Shown here one piece after another: positions 45,592 to 55,042 of a stretch of DNA of 64,000 nt. The stretch spans positions 62,001-126,000 of the forward strand of contig CAVSYR010000004.1 of the NCBI GenBank assembly GCA_963732225.1, read 5' to 3'. Positions within the stretch are counted from its first letter, which is position 1, and each line of letters begins with the position of its first letter. The notes below the pieces were generated by a model that did not search any database, was not told the origin of the DNA, and saw nothing but the letters and a program-made list of their open reading frames with translations. This DNA is from VRUE01 sp963732225 (GTDB taxonomy: Bacteria; Actinomycetota; Thermoleophilia; Solirubrobacterales; 70-9). The position numbers and the translations under genes are program-made.

Positions 45592-46955
45592 ATGCGTACC
45601 GGGTTATGGTGGTCGCGCATGGGCGGGCGAAGCGGCGGCGCGAAGAACGGCAAGGGTGTGCGCACACCCTGGGGAAACGCGGCCGAGTTGCGCTCGATGA
45701 AAATGTCGCCGGGGCGCGGCAACGCGCCCGAGGAGTCCGATCGCAGCCAGCGCGAGCGGCTCTTCGGGGCGATCGTCGCGCTCAGCGCCGAGCAGGGCTA
45801 TGAGGCGACCAAGATCGCCGACCTGGTCGCGCTGGCGGGCGTTTCGCGGGCCGCCTTCTACGAGCACTTCCGCGACAAGCAGGAGTGCCTGCTGGCCGCC
45901 GTCGACGCCCTGGTCGAGCCGACGATCGCGCTGATCGAAGCGCGCCGAGGACGCGCCGAGCGGCGAGGCGCGGGTGCGCCAGGCGGTCGAAGCCTTCCTC
46001 GGCCTGGTCGCCCGCCAGCCGGCGGCCTCGAAAGTGGTCTTCGTCGAGGTCTACGCGGCCGGGCGCGAGGGCGAGGCCGAGGTCGAGCGCATCCTCGACA
46101 CCTTCGAGCGCTTCGGGGTCGCCCAGCTCAACGAGATCAAGGGCCGCAAGGGCACGCCGCCGCAGATGGTGCGGGCGATGCTCGGCGGCTTTCAGAAGGT
46201 GATCCAGAAGCGCCTCTACTCGCGACGAAGCCGAGCAGCTGCCGCGCCTGGCCGAGGACATCGCCACCTGGGGGCTCTCCTACCCGGCGCCGCCCGGCCC
46301 GCTCGAGGCGCCCAAGCGGCGCGGGCGCAAGGCGAAGTCCTTCGCCGAGCGCCAGGCCGTCGCCCACCCGCCCGAGCGGGTGCTGCGGGCGCTGGCGGCG
46401 ATCGTCGCCGAGAAGGGCTACGCGGCGACCACGGGTGGCCGAGGTGGTCGAGCGCGCCGGAACCTCGCAGCGGGTCTTCTACGGGCACTTCGAGAACAAG
46501 GAAGACGCCTTCCTCGCCGCCCTCGACTCGGGCTCAGCGCAGATGCTCGGCACCGTCCTGCCCGCCTTCCGGCGCGCCAAGAGCTGGCAGGAGTCGGTGC
46601 GCGCCGCCTACGAGGCGATGTTCAGCTTCGGCATCGAAGAGCCCGAGTACACGACGCTCGGCGCGGTCGAGATGTACACGGTCGGCCGCCGGGCGCTGGC
46701 GACCCGCGACAGCGTCATGGAAGGCCTCGAGGCGCTCCTGGTGCCCGGCTACGAGCTGAAACCCGACACGCCGCCGATCGCCGCCGAGGCGATCGGCGGC
46801 GCGATCTACGCGCTGATCCACGACCAGGTCAAGACGCAAGGGCCCGAGAGTCGATGCCGGAGCTCGCGCCGATGGCGACCTACATGACCCTGGCGCCGTT
46901 CGTCGGCGCCGAGGAGGCCTACGAGCGGGCGATCGAGGAGAGCGACAAATGGTGA
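45592..46955 (+). pseudogene. Tandem double-TetR regulator, frameshifted
   Basis: Reading across at least four frame changes (about 45955, 46215, 46430, 46840) gives one protein of about 450 residues with two TetR/AcrR units. Unit 1: RERLFGAIVALSAEQGYEAT, GVSRAAFYEHFRDKQECLLAAV, followed by a ligand domain. Unit 2: RVLRALAAIVAEKGYAATT, GTSQRVFYGHFENKEDAFLAAL, followed by its own ligand domain ending in ESDKW. Two complete HTH units in one chain are unusual but seen in some actinobacteria. The N-terminal extension RTPWGNAAELRSMKMSPG looks real. It could be a pseudogene or an artefact of indels. Confidence 0.7.
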
Positions 46956-46976
46956 CACCAAATGGTGTCACCATTT
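46947..46976. terminator. Perfect 14-bp hairpin overlapping the TetR stop
   Basis: The arms AAATGGTGACACCA and TGGTGTCACCATTT are separated by AA. The stop codon TGA lies in the left arm. It may be a terminator, but the TGGTGTCACCA palindrome also looks like a dimeric regulator's site. Confidence 0.45.
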
Positions 46977-47085
46977 AAATAGTAACACCTAGGGTGCGAG
47001 ATTTTCTTCTTAGCAGGGAGGATTCTTACAGTGGGGTTTGGAGTTTCATACAGCGGCTGGGGGTCGCGAAGGCGCCTGAGCTGAG

Positions 47086-47119
47086 CGGCTCTGCCGGGGG
47101 CGGCGCCCCGGCAGAGCCG
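47086..47119. terminator. 14-bp hairpin between convergent genes
   Basis: The arms CGGCTCTGCCGGGG and CCCCGGCAGAGCCG flank GCGGCG, between the TetR-type gene and the minus-strand gene ending at 47227. Candidate bidirectional terminator. Confidence 0.55.
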
Positions 47120-47226
47120 GCGCATTCCTGCCATAGCCACAAGCGCTCAAGCTTTTGAGCCGTCATGCGGATCTTGCGCTGATCGTCTCCGCACCAACAA
47201 AGATCACCGTAGATCTCGGCCATCGC

Positions 47227-47739
47227 TCAGCAGTGGAGCGGCCAGAGCGCCTTCCGGAGATCCGCGCCCTCAGTAAAGATCAGACCGGCAGGCGAGAACA
47301 TGCGCCCCTGCGACTGGAAAGAGGCGATCCTCCACTTCCCGCCGACCTTGACGAAGGATGCCTTGCCGCTCTTCTTCGAACTTTTGCTCGACGCTCGAAT
47401 GACGAGTGAGCCCGCATTGCCCTTGACCTTCACCTTCGTAACCAGTTCAGCAGAGTCTCGCCAACTTGACTGATTGCCAGGAGAGGCAGGGCAATACAGG
47501 ATTTCGTTATAGGTCGGTAGCTGGTCGCAAGGGACTCCACCCACATTTTCTTCCACTTGCAGTCGGCAAGCCTTCGGGGCGTTGCCATTATTTGTGAAGA
47601 GAGCCCAGGACACTCCGACACGCTTAAGCGCGGCTACTCGGCCATTCGCCGGAGTGGCGGAAGTCGCCCCCGCCCCGGTAGCACCCGCCAGGGAGAGCAA
47701 TAGCAGCGCTCCGAATGTCGAAAGTGTCCTGAGTCTCAT
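47227..47739 (-). CDS. Secreted hypothetical protein
   Basis: 170 residues with signal peptide STFGALLLLSLAGATGAGA. The mature part has four Cys (KACRLQ, GVPCDQL, LYCPAS, and a C-terminal LHC), a Ser/Lys-rich strand pair (VIRASSKSSKKSGKASFVKV) and KWRIASFQSQG, reminiscent of small NTF2-like secreted domains, though not certain. It starts 11 bases after the stop of the G1-like peptidase gene, so it is probably co-expressed and may act with it. Confidence 0.65.
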   Translation of the reverse strand: MRLRTLSTFGALLLLSLAGATGAGATSATPANGRVAALKRVGVSWALFTNNGNAPKACRLQVEENVGGVPCDQLPTYNEILYCPASPGNQSSWRDSAELVTKVKVKGNAGSLVIRASSKSSKKSGKASFVKVGGKWRIASFQSQGRMFSPAGLIFTEGADLRKALWPLHC

Positions 47740-47750
47740 CGTTTAGCCTC

Positions 47751-48914
47751 CTATTGGCAGTGGTCGTACCACATGTCGTAATTCTGGTATAGAGACAGAC
47801 CGCTCGGTTCAGCTAGAAGCAAACCACCAAGCGTCCCATTATTGGTCATCTTTATATCTGCGTGCCAGGTATAGAAACTGGCTTCCCCTATGTTGCGAAC
47901 TTCGTTGTAGCTGTTCTGCCACTTGATGTTCCAAAACGTCTCGTGATTGAAGTTCAACAACGGGTAGTACCCAAATTCTGGTTCTTTTTTGCCGTTTCCG
48001 GGCCGCTCCGTGATCGACTCGGCTGACGAGCCGTCATAGTATTTAGGAGCTAGACCGGTGGCAATCGGCCACGTCACGCCGGTTGATTCGTTCGACAGGT
48101 AGAAATACGCTTTGTATTCGGCAAGGTTGTATCCGGTGTAGAACCCCATGTAGCTATTGGCTTCAAACGGAACTTTTTCCATGAAGTACTGCGGTTCTAG
48201 GCCTCCGCGTTTTCCGTTGCCTTCTTCCCAATACCCCTGCCACCAAATCGTATGTTGATTGTTGGTTGCCGTCCCTGTACCCGATTGAAGAAGCTTGCCG
48301 GAACCATTCCAACCGCCAAGCCCGAGCCAGTTCGATACAAGCGCTGTTGATTTACATGAGGCATAGGCGTTGCCGGAGGGCTCATAGAAATGCCCAAAGG
48401 TTGCAACCGACCGCTCCCCTTCATTACTGTGGACCATGTGCCCTGCCCAATGTTGGTTGTAGAGGGGGGAGTTCTGGACCGGTTCGCTATTGGTCGAGCC
48501 AGGATCAACCGGACCTTCACAGGTAATCGGCGGTCCGGCTTCCTTAAATCCTGATACCAGGCCTTCCCAGTCGGAAAGGCTTTGCTGAGTGACATCCTTA
48601 CCTTCTGCGTCCCCAGGACGCGGCGGAAAGCTGTACCGAGCAACTTCCTCGTCACTAGCCTTCAACGGATCGAAGCCCTGCGGCGGCTGCCCAATTGTCT
48701 CGGTATTGCCTTCATCGCCATAGCTGAACGTGTAGGTGCTTCCGCCGTCCGGGTAGCGGGTGACCTTAGCCATGTCGCTGCTGTAGTCGGTCCGACCGAC
48801 TTCGCACTTTTCGACATGCCCTGGTTCGTCTTGGCTGATATCAGCTGCCTGCGCTGAGGCTGCCGTGACAAGTACGCAGAGGACAAATAGGGCTAGAGCC
48901 CCTACCTTCTTCAC
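47751..48914 (-). CDS. Secreted protein, putative G1-type (glutamic) peptidase
   Basis: 387 residues. Signal peptide about 1-23. From residue 165 the pattern HWAG, ATFGHFYEPSG, NWLGLGGWNGSGKLLQSGTG (Gln210), HTIWWQGYWEE, then YFMEKVPFEANSYMGFYTG and YFYLSNESTGV follows the jelly-roll peptidase G1 (eqolisin) family, where a Gln and a Glu are catalytic. The Gln is visible. A candidate Glu occurs in AESITERP, but I cannot fix it without alignment. Residues 30-150 may be a propeptide. Composition is markedly less GC-rich than that of the surrounding genes, which hints at transfer. An AT-rich 230-bp gap upstream (48915-49143) should hold its promoter. Confidence 0.6.
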   Translation of the reverse strand: MKKVGALALFVLCVLVTAASAQAADISQDEPGHVEKCEVGRTDYSSDMAKVTRYPDGGSTYTFSYGDEGNTETIGQPPQGFDPLKASDEEVARYSFPPRPGDAEGKDVTQQSLSDWEGLVSGFKEAGPPITCEGPVDPGSTNSEPVQNSPLYNQHWAGHMVHSNEGERSVATFGHFYEPSGNAYASCKSTALVSNWLGLGGWNGSGKLLQSGTGTATNNQHTIWWQGYWEEGNGKRGGLEPQYFMEKVPFEANSYMGFYTGYNLAEYKAYFYLSNESTGVTWPIATGLAPKYYDGSSAESITERPGNGKKEPEFGYYPLLNFNHETFWNIKWQNSYNEVRNIGEASFYTWHADIKMTNNGTLGGLLLAEPSGLSLYQNYDMWYDHCQ

Positions 48915-49143
48915 TTGGCGTCTCCCTTGCAGTGTGGCTGGGCCTGATCACCCAACCCGGCGCGACGCTATCAGTTGCGGTCAGGGGTACAGCTTTTTAT
49001 TGTGCTTACTTGTTATCCCAACTATTCACACATACTTGTCATGCCAATACTCTCAAAACAGTGTGTGTGTACCTGTCGTACGGGCGCTATGCGCACTGTG
49101 AGCCCGAGTCTGGCGCAGATTCGCCGCTATACCCGCTTCGGGA

Positions 49144-49644
49144 TCAGAGATGTATTGCCCTCAGCCCGGGGCAGTGTTCGGCGAGGTGCTCGCAGACCAG
49201 GCGGCGGTGGCAGTGCTCGGCGCTCGCCTCGCTGCAGAGCAGCGCCGTCGGGGTCGCGAAGTCGGCGGGGTCGAGGGCGGACTCGATCCGGCGCTCGGCG
49301 AGCAGGGCCTCGAAGTCGCGCACGTATGCGGCCCACTCGCCGCCCTGCTTTTTGTAGGCGTCGAGGATCTCCTGGGTCGGGGCGAGCAGCGGCTCGTGCT
49401 CGTAGCGGGCGCCGAGCAGCTCGCGCAGGAAGTAGGGCAGGTCGCGGGCCTTGGCGAAGCCGGCCAGCTGCGAGCTGTTGTTGAGGCGGACATCGAGCAG
49501 GCGTCCGACGCCCACCTGCTTCAGGCGGCCGAAGAAATCCTCGGCCGTTGACTGCGTGAAACCGATTGTGTAGATCTCGAGCGGTCCTGCGGCTCGCGCG
49601 CTGATCGTCTCCATCGATGGACCAGCACCTGCAGCGGTGCTCAC
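49144..49644 (-). CDS. DUF488 family protein
   Basis: 166 residues from GTG 49644, which overlaps the stop of the upstream gene (GTGA). ATG 49614 is the alternative. Family landmarks: EIYTIGFTQSTAEDFFGRL, LLDVRLNNSSQLAGFAK, LPYFLRELLGARYEHEPLLAP and the C-terminal LLCSEASAEHCHRRLVCEHL. The conserved Cys, Glu and CHR residues are present. DUF488 proteins are widespread and uncharacterised; a nucleic-acid-related role has been suggested only from context. Confidence 0.85.
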   Translation of the reverse strand: MSTAAGAGPSMETISARAAGPLEIYTIGFTQSTAEDFFGRLKQVGVGRLLDVRLNNSSQLAGFAKARDLPYFLRELLGARYEHEPLLAPTQEILDAYKKQGGEWAAYVRDFEALLAERRIESALDPADFATPTALLCSEASAEHCHRRLVCEHLAEHCPGLRAIHL

Positions 49645-50129
49645 CCGAACCTCGAGAACTTGAAGCTGCAGTAGTCGAAGCCGAAGGCGAGGGTGACGTT
49701 GTTGGCGAGATTGCCGTTGTGGATGAAATGCGAGAGCGAGCGTTGCGCCTCGATGTTCTTGCCGGCGTGCAGCTGCAGCGCGATCTGCCTCAGGTAGTCC
49801 TCCTGGCGGTTCAGGTAGCCGAACCACTTGGCGAGCTTGGCCGCATCGGCGGGCGGGCGGGGAACCCTGGCGATCCGTTCGATCGTGCCCGCGAAGATCT
49901 TCGCGGCGCCTTCGAACTTGTCAGCCGCGAGCGCATTGCGGCCCTTGCGCACGTCGCGGCGGGCGCCGTTCATCGTCTGTTCGGTGGCCTGCTCGCGGGG
50001 CTTGCAGGTCCTCTCCAGCTCTTCGACGTATTCGGCGCGGGTCGGGCTCGCGGCCGAGAGCGCGCCCGGCGCCAGGCACAAGAGCGTCGAGATGACGATG
50101 AGGATCGCGGCGATGCTCCACCTGCCCAT
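49641..50129 (-). CDS. Small secreted two-cysteine protein
   Basis: 162 residues. Signal helix IAAILIVISTLLCLAPGALSA. The helical mature part has ERTCKPREQ, the block VPRPPADAAKLAKWFGYL and the final DYCSFKF. It is a clear paralogue of 14353-14901, with the same Cys spacing and central block. Its stop overlaps the DUF488 start. Function unknown. Confidence 0.72.
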   Translation of the reverse strand: MGRWSIAAILIVISTLLCLAPGALSAASPTRAEYVEELERTCKPREQATEQTMNGARRDVRKGRNALAADKFEGAAKIFAGTIERIARVPRPPADAAKLAKWFGYLNRQEDYLRQIALQLHAGKNIEAQRSLSHFIHNGNLANNVTLAFGFDYCSFKFSRFG

Positions 50130-50284
50130 TTACTCGACCTGCTCCCTCTCCCTGGCCGCTCCCGCGCCACCGACTGCTCGGTCGGCGCCCGACTTACGGC
50201 GCATCATAGTTCCATTTCGCTCTGTCGGTGAAAGCCGCCGTCGACCACAGTCGTTAAGCGCCAAGCAGCGAATCGACCAGCTGT

Positions 50285-51540
50285 TCAACCACTCGCGGCT
50301 CGAGTCGCATAAGCGCACGGCATGTCGCGGATGACGACATTGGTCCAGCGCTGCTGCTCCTGCAGTCGCTCCATCGAGACGCGCGTTGGTCGTTGTGCAG
50401 AAGATGACAACGGCGTCATAGGCGTCGTTTTGAAGATCGATACGCGGCGCGAGGGTCCGGCGTTGCGTGCCGCGAGCCGGACGTTGAAGGCGTAGCACCT
50501 CCCTCGAATCTGACCTCGGCACCGGGCGACTTGCGGTTCGCCGTACTGTCGAGCCAAGAGCCGACGGGAAATCCAGTCGAGCCTCGGGTGTCCGGGCGGC
50601 TACGTAGAGGCGAAGCTCATTCAGAGCATGCCACCGCTTTATCGCACCACCAGGCGCCCGGAAAAGGCACAGGGAGGTCCGGCGAGTCGGTTGCCGACCA
50701 TGGTGAGATTATCCATTCGGTTCCCCGACCAGACAAGGCTGACGCGCGACGTAGTTGGCATCGATCAGCTCCGCGATGATCTGCTCGGTCCTCTCCGGGG
50801 AAGCGCCTAGGAATCGGCCGAGCTGGTCTATGCGGATTGCCCCTTGTTCGGAGATCAGCCGCAAGATCGGCAGCTCCTCAGCAGTGGGCTGACGCTTCGC
50901 CTCGCGCCTCGGCCGCGCCTCGGGCTCGGAGAATGATCCCGGCGGTAGGTCGCGGACGATGAGGTTCGGCCAGGTCCCCTCCGCCTTGAGGCGACGGAGG
51001 AGGCGGCCGTCGCGGGCGCGCAGAAGTAGACGACGGCGTCATAGCGGTCGCAGTTGTCGGTGAGGAGCCGTCGGTAGTGGCGCTTGCTCTTGGCGCTGAG
51101 CTCGACCTCGATTGCGTGGCGCTCGCCATTCACCTCGAAGAGACCGTCCGGTATCTGCGCGCCGAGGGCTTGCTCCCCGAGCTGGGTCTCGCTGAGCCAG
51201 CGTCCCTGTGGTTCGCGCTCTTCGAGGTGAAGGCGGACCTGGTTGACGGCGCGTCGGTGTTTGAGAGTCATGTGGAAGGGCCCCCGGGCCTGGTGGCTGA
51301 GACCAGTACCGGCGACGGAGGCGCCCTCGCGGGTCAACCAAACCCAGGGCGCAGTCGTTGACGTAGAAGGCCCGGGCTTTGGCAAGCCGATCTTCTTCAA
51401 CTGCTCGACGAGTTCTCGGCTTCGGATAGATCGGAACTCAAAAAGCGAGCCAGCTGGTCGAGCGGGAGCGCGCTCTGCTCAGAGATAGCCCGAAGCGCCG
51501 TGCGGCGCTGCGGCCTGCGGTGCGATCGGTTGTCGACGTC
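50285..51540 (-). pseudogene. Tandem replication-relaxation-like protein, frameshifted
   Basis: Fragments in several frames read as two consecutive units. Unit 1: winged helix ISEQSALPLDQLARFLSSDLSEAE, a WLTREG strand, RRAVNQVRLHLEE, IPDGLFEVNGERHAIEVELSAK and DRYDAVVYFCAPA, ending TWPNLIVRDLPPG. Unit 2: ILRLISEQGAIRIDQLGRFLG, RWHALNELRLYV, AYDAVVIFCTTTN and RWTNVVIRDMP. This is the replication-relaxation (conjugative or plasmid-associated) fold: a winged helix plus a nuclease-like domain with the VELS(A)K lysine. I see no start between the units, so it may be one fused gene. At least four indels. Confidence 0.55.
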
Positions 51541-51740
51541 TGGGTCTGCATGCCCGAGCCAGGGCACGCTTCGCGTGCGAGGCTGCGAGTGGCTGCAGGC
51601 CAAGACGGTGTGAGCCAACGATGGGAGATCGAGGCGCGGCCGGTGCAGCCAATTCCTGGAGGTAGATGGGCCTGCTTGTCGGACGGTAGACCAGCAGGTC
51701 TGGCTCAATGGGAGTCTCATCCAGTGGGTCGAGACCGGCC

Positions 51741-52296
51741 TCAGTGCTGCACGCCGTCCTCGGCGGAGTGGAAGTCACCGCCGCAGCGACCCCAGGCGCC
51801 GCGGCCGGCGCGACGGGCTGAGCGCTGCGCGGCTTCGAAGCGCGGCAGGCCGTCGAAGCGCTGATCGTCGTAGCGGTAGACGTAGGCGAGGCCGCGACGC
51901 AGCTGGGCGATTTCGAGCTGGCGGCCGGCGATGAAGGCGTGGGCGAGGAGGCGGCCGTAGCGGTCTTCGGGGTCGGCGACCGAGTCGGGACGCAGGGTGA
52001 CCGTCGGCGCCTTCGGGCGCGAGGCGTTCCATCGAGGCGGCGGCGGCCTGCGCGCCGCACTCGGTCGGGTAGCCGGGCCGGACGTCCTCGGGGGTGTCGA
52101 TGCCGACCAGGCGCACGTAGGCGAGCTCGCCGGAGCGGCAGCGGACCCGCAGGGTGTCGCCGTCGACGGCGTAGGCGACCTTCGCTCGGATTGCGACGCG
52201 GGCGGCGTCAGGCGCCATCTCAGGCGCCGCGGCCGCCGTGCAGCCCATCGCACCCGCGGCGATGACAGCAGCAACGATGGCAGAGAGGGCCTTCAT
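51741..52296 (-). CDS. Thermonuclease (SNase-like) family, lipoprotein-type export signal, one frameshift
   Basis: About 184 residues across one frame change near 52020. The N-terminus MKALSAIVAAVIAAGAMGC looks like a lipoprotein signal (GAMGC). The SNase core follows: VAYAVDGDTLRVRC, AYVRLVGIDTPEDVRPG and ECGAQAAAAS in the first frame, then VADPEDRYGRLLAHAFIAGRQL, LRRGLAYVYRYDD and GAWGRC in the second. The acidic and Arg residues typical of staphylococcal-type nucleases (the D of VDGDT, the R of YVRLVG and the E of TPED) are visible. A secreted DNase or RNase, often carried on mobile DNA. Confidence 0.7.
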
Positions 52297-52338
52297 TGCT
52301 GAAGCAAATCGATCGTGATCAGTGTCATTTGCTACGCA

Positions 52339-52807
52339 TCATTCCGCACGGTCTGAGAGGCCTCGCCTGACATGAGCAAGCAGCTCATCCGCCGAGCAGG
52401 GGCCGGAGAGCGACTCGAACCATCCCTGCCCCTCTGTGTCGGGGTAGACACCAACAAGGAACGGACCACCCTGCGCGCCTTCTGAGTCCGTGACCCACAC
52501 CGTTCGGCCAGGAATCGTCGGCGAGGTCACCTCGGCGACCCAGATTCCGCCGCCGGTGTGGTGCAAACGCGCATCCATCCCGTTGGCTCTGAGGAGGCGG
52601 ATCGCTCGCGCTTCAGCGGTTTCCAAGGTCAGCTCGATGTCGATTCCAGACCACCTCGGGATGAAATTGCGCCAACCACTCGATCGAGGGCGGCTGATTC
52701 TCGAACAATGCAGCCACCGCAGCCCTGACGCTGCCACCCTCCGCCTCGACGATCACGTCTCCCCTGGTGGAGTCCTCCAGGACTGCGCGAAGCTGAGCAC
52801 GGATCAT
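52339..52807 (-). CDS. Hypothetical protein of the accessory region, one frameshift
   Basis: About 155 residues: MIRAQLRAVLEDSTRGDVIVEAEGGSVRAAVAALFENQPPSIEWLAQFHPEVV in one frame, then IDIELTLETAEARAIRLLRANGMDARLHHTGGG, WVAEVTSPTIP and WFESLSGPCSADELLAHVRRG in another (shift near 52655). ATG 52807 overlaps the preceding gene's TGA by one base (TGATG). No known domain. Confidence 0.5.
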
Positions 52808-52978
52808 CAGAGGTCCTCCTCTTCCAGTTCGACCGGTGAGCCGTCATCGAGCGAGGCACGGGCTCGATCGGATTGGAAAGCTCGACCTCTTCGGTCACCT
52901 TTCTGCGATGCGCTGTGCCTGGGCACCGTCAGTCGCCTTGACGACCACGAAGGCGTGAAACTCGTAGATCGGGGTCAC
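52807..52978 (-). CDS. Small hypothetical protein, frameshifted
   Basis: About 57 residues: TPIYEFHAFVVVKATDGAQAQRIAE, then TEEVELSNPIEPV and LDDGSPVELEEEDL after small frame changes. GTG 52978 overlaps the ArdC-like gene's stop (GTGA). Part of a chain of overlapping genes typical of mobile elements. Function unknown. Confidence 0.45.
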
Positions 52979-53931
52979 CTCTGGGCCCCCTTCCAGCCCC
53001 GACGGCAGCGCCGCTTCAAGGCGCCTGCGACGCGGTCGACAACGGCCGCGTATCGCACGGCGACAGCGCTCTCGACTGACCACTCGGCAGGGACTGCGAT
53101 CGGCTCGCTGTTCCCGTGGAGCCGGCGAAGGCGCAAACGCAGGAGGCGACCGACCGCGCTACGACCTCGCTTCTCGCCATCGCAGAACTTGAGGCCGCGC
53201 CGACGCGGATCTTCGTCGATCAGAAGGTTGGCCAGCTCGTAGATCAGCCTGTCCGCGCGAGCGGCGGGGGGGAAATCGGGAGACGCATCGATCACGATCT
53301 CCCCCGTGCCCGGCTCGTGATAGCCGCGCACCGCTGCCGGCGATCGGTTCGAAGTTCACGGGAGAGCCGATTTCCGAGGCGAACTTGATCAGTTGGCCCG
53401 AGCACGCAGATCAACTTGTGGGCCTCGCTCGGCTCGGGTGCGCGGCTCTTCCTCAGCGGGCTCTGGAAGCTCGGGCAACGGACGCACTTGGTGCTGATCG
53501 AAGACCGGGACCAAGACGCAGCTCGCCTTCTGGCTTCTCCTCAGGCGGCGAGCCGGCCTCTTCCCAATCACCGACCGCGGACTTCGCAGCGGGAACGTGC
53601 GCCCATACGCGAATCGGCGTCTCATCGCTTCGCACCTCGTAGCCGAGCGTCAGCCATCCCCGGGCGCCGGCGACGCTCGCGGGCGCCCGGTCGCTGGTTG
53701 GCCACGAGCAGCGTGTTGTAGAGATTCAGGCCCGTGCTGCCCAGATGGCAGCGAACCTCGAGCCAGCGCTGCCAGCCCTCAGGAGTTCGAATCGCTTCCA
53801 TTGCTTCCTGGGTCAGGCCGTCGGCAGCGGCTCTCTCGAGGAGCGCTCGCTGGTGCTTCGAGCGTTTCTCTTCGCTGCGCGAGGTCTCCGCAGTCGGGCC
53901 GCGCCGTCTGAACAGACTCGACGGCGCTCAT
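52975..53931 (-). pseudogene. ArdC-like antirestriction protein, frameshifted, metallopeptidase motif lost
   Basis: Starts at ATG 53931, overlapping the previous gene (ATGA). Across several frames: RTPEGWQRWLEVRC and NLYNTLLVANQRPGA, then YEVRSDETPIRVWAHVPAAK and LVPVFDQHQVRPLPELPEP. These are hallmarks of the ArdC-type N-terminal ssDNA-binding domain. The C-terminal part reads NFEPIAG, YHEPGTGEIVIDASPDFPPAA and LIYELANLLID, where ArdC-type peptidase domains have HELAH; here His is replaced by Tyr and Asn. It would shield incoming DNA from restriction during transfer. At least five indels. Confidence 0.55.
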
Positions 53932-54149
53932 GGGGAAGCCTCGGAGTCGTCGGTGTCCCTGAGCGGCAACTGAGTGAAATCCTGGAGCGGCAGCTCTCGC
54001 GCCTCGATAAGTGACTCGACGAAGTCGGTGACGTCGTCTGGGTCGGCGATTTCGTTTGGCACCCAGATCCGGCAGAAGGTGAAGCTGGTGTGGTCGGCTG
54101 GGTCAGCGCATGTGTGTTGCACGTGCCATGAGCTGCTCGTCCGAGCCAC
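53928..54149 (-). CDS. Small hypothetical protein
   Basis: 73 residues, acidic C-terminal half (DPDDVTDFVESLIEARELPLQDF, then LRDTDDSEASP). It overlaps the ArdC-like gene by four bases. The N-terminal part (HVQHTCADPADHTSFTFCRIWVP) suggests a small domain with His/Cys but no family I know. Confidence 0.5.
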   Translation of the reverse strand: MARTSSSWHVQHTCADPADHTSFTFCRIWVPNEIADPDDVTDFVESLIEARELPLQDFTQLPLRDTDDSEASP

Positions 54150-54150
54150 T

Positions 54151-54398
54151 TCATCGCGTTCGGTTCCGTCTCGGTATCCAATCGAAGCCCCCGACTCCTG
54201 ACGCGCTGCCGTTGCCTGGAAAGAAGCTCAGCACCACTACCGGCCTAGCGTCGTATCGCTCCATGAGTGGACCACTTACGTTCAGCATCCTGCCCCCACG
54301 CTTCAGAGCGACACGCTCAGTCTCGATACCGATCCCGCGGTCGAACTTCAGCACGGACGATCCGATACCTGCACCTCGAAGAAGCCTTCGCCGCTCAT
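54151..54398 (-). CDS. Hypothetical protein, frameshifted
   Basis: Starts MSGEGFFEVQVSDRP at ATG 54398, then shifts frame into LKFDRGIGIETERVALKRGG, MLNVSGPLMERYDARPVVVLSFFPGN. About 80 residues and beta-rich. Probably coupled to its neighbours. Function unknown. Confidence 0.4.
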
Positions 54399-54943
54399 GG
54401 AGTGACCTCGAAGCCGCGCGGCTGCTAGGACCGCCGGCACAGCGTAGAGGCGGCTGAAGGTCTCGAACAGCTCTGTCGGTGCATCGCCGGTGCTGAGTCC
54501 GCCGGTCAGGTAGACGGTTGCGCCGCGCAGCTCAACCAGGCGAGTCGCGGCTCTGTTGCAACTCCGCCTCCAGCTCGCCGAGCGAATCTCGCAACTCACC
54601 GCGGATTGCATCTAGACCAGCGTAGGTGTCGGTCGTGCTCCAGAACTCGTCGGGAATCTCGACATGGCCAGATTCACCGAGTCGATTTCCTTGCGGGCGG
54701 CGTCGAAGTCGGTGTTCTCCCGGACTCGATGACCAAGGCGGTGATGAGGAGGTCAGCGCCACTACCGATCGCCTCCCTTCGCTTCGTGGTGAATGATGCT
54801 GCGCAGTTGGCGAGGATCTGAAGGGGGTCTGCACAACCGAGGTGGTCGAGCCCGTGGAGGACGTTCGGTGACGGTGTCGATCGCAGCCCTGAGATCGCCG
54901 TCATCGGCGTCATCGTTTTGACCGCGGTCAGGCGTACCCGCAT
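54395..54943 (-). CDS. Hypothetical protein, frameshifted
   Basis: About 180 residues across several frames: LHGLDHLGCADPLQILANCAAS, KRREAIGSGADLLITALVIES, a charged helix NTDFDAARKEIDSVNLA, VEIPDEFWSTTDTYAGLDAIR, LGELEAELQQS, then LVELRGATVYLTGGLSTGD and FETFSRLYAVPAVLAAARLRG. No recognised domain. It looks like mobile-element cargo. The start is uncertain. Confidence 0.4.
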
Positions 54944-55042
54944 CGATGGCCGAAAGCCCGAGGATGGCCCAGCGCCTCCGCTCGGCGGAGCTGGACCCCT
55001 GCCGAGCGCGAACCGAGTTCTCTGCCGTTGTCTATGTGGCGA

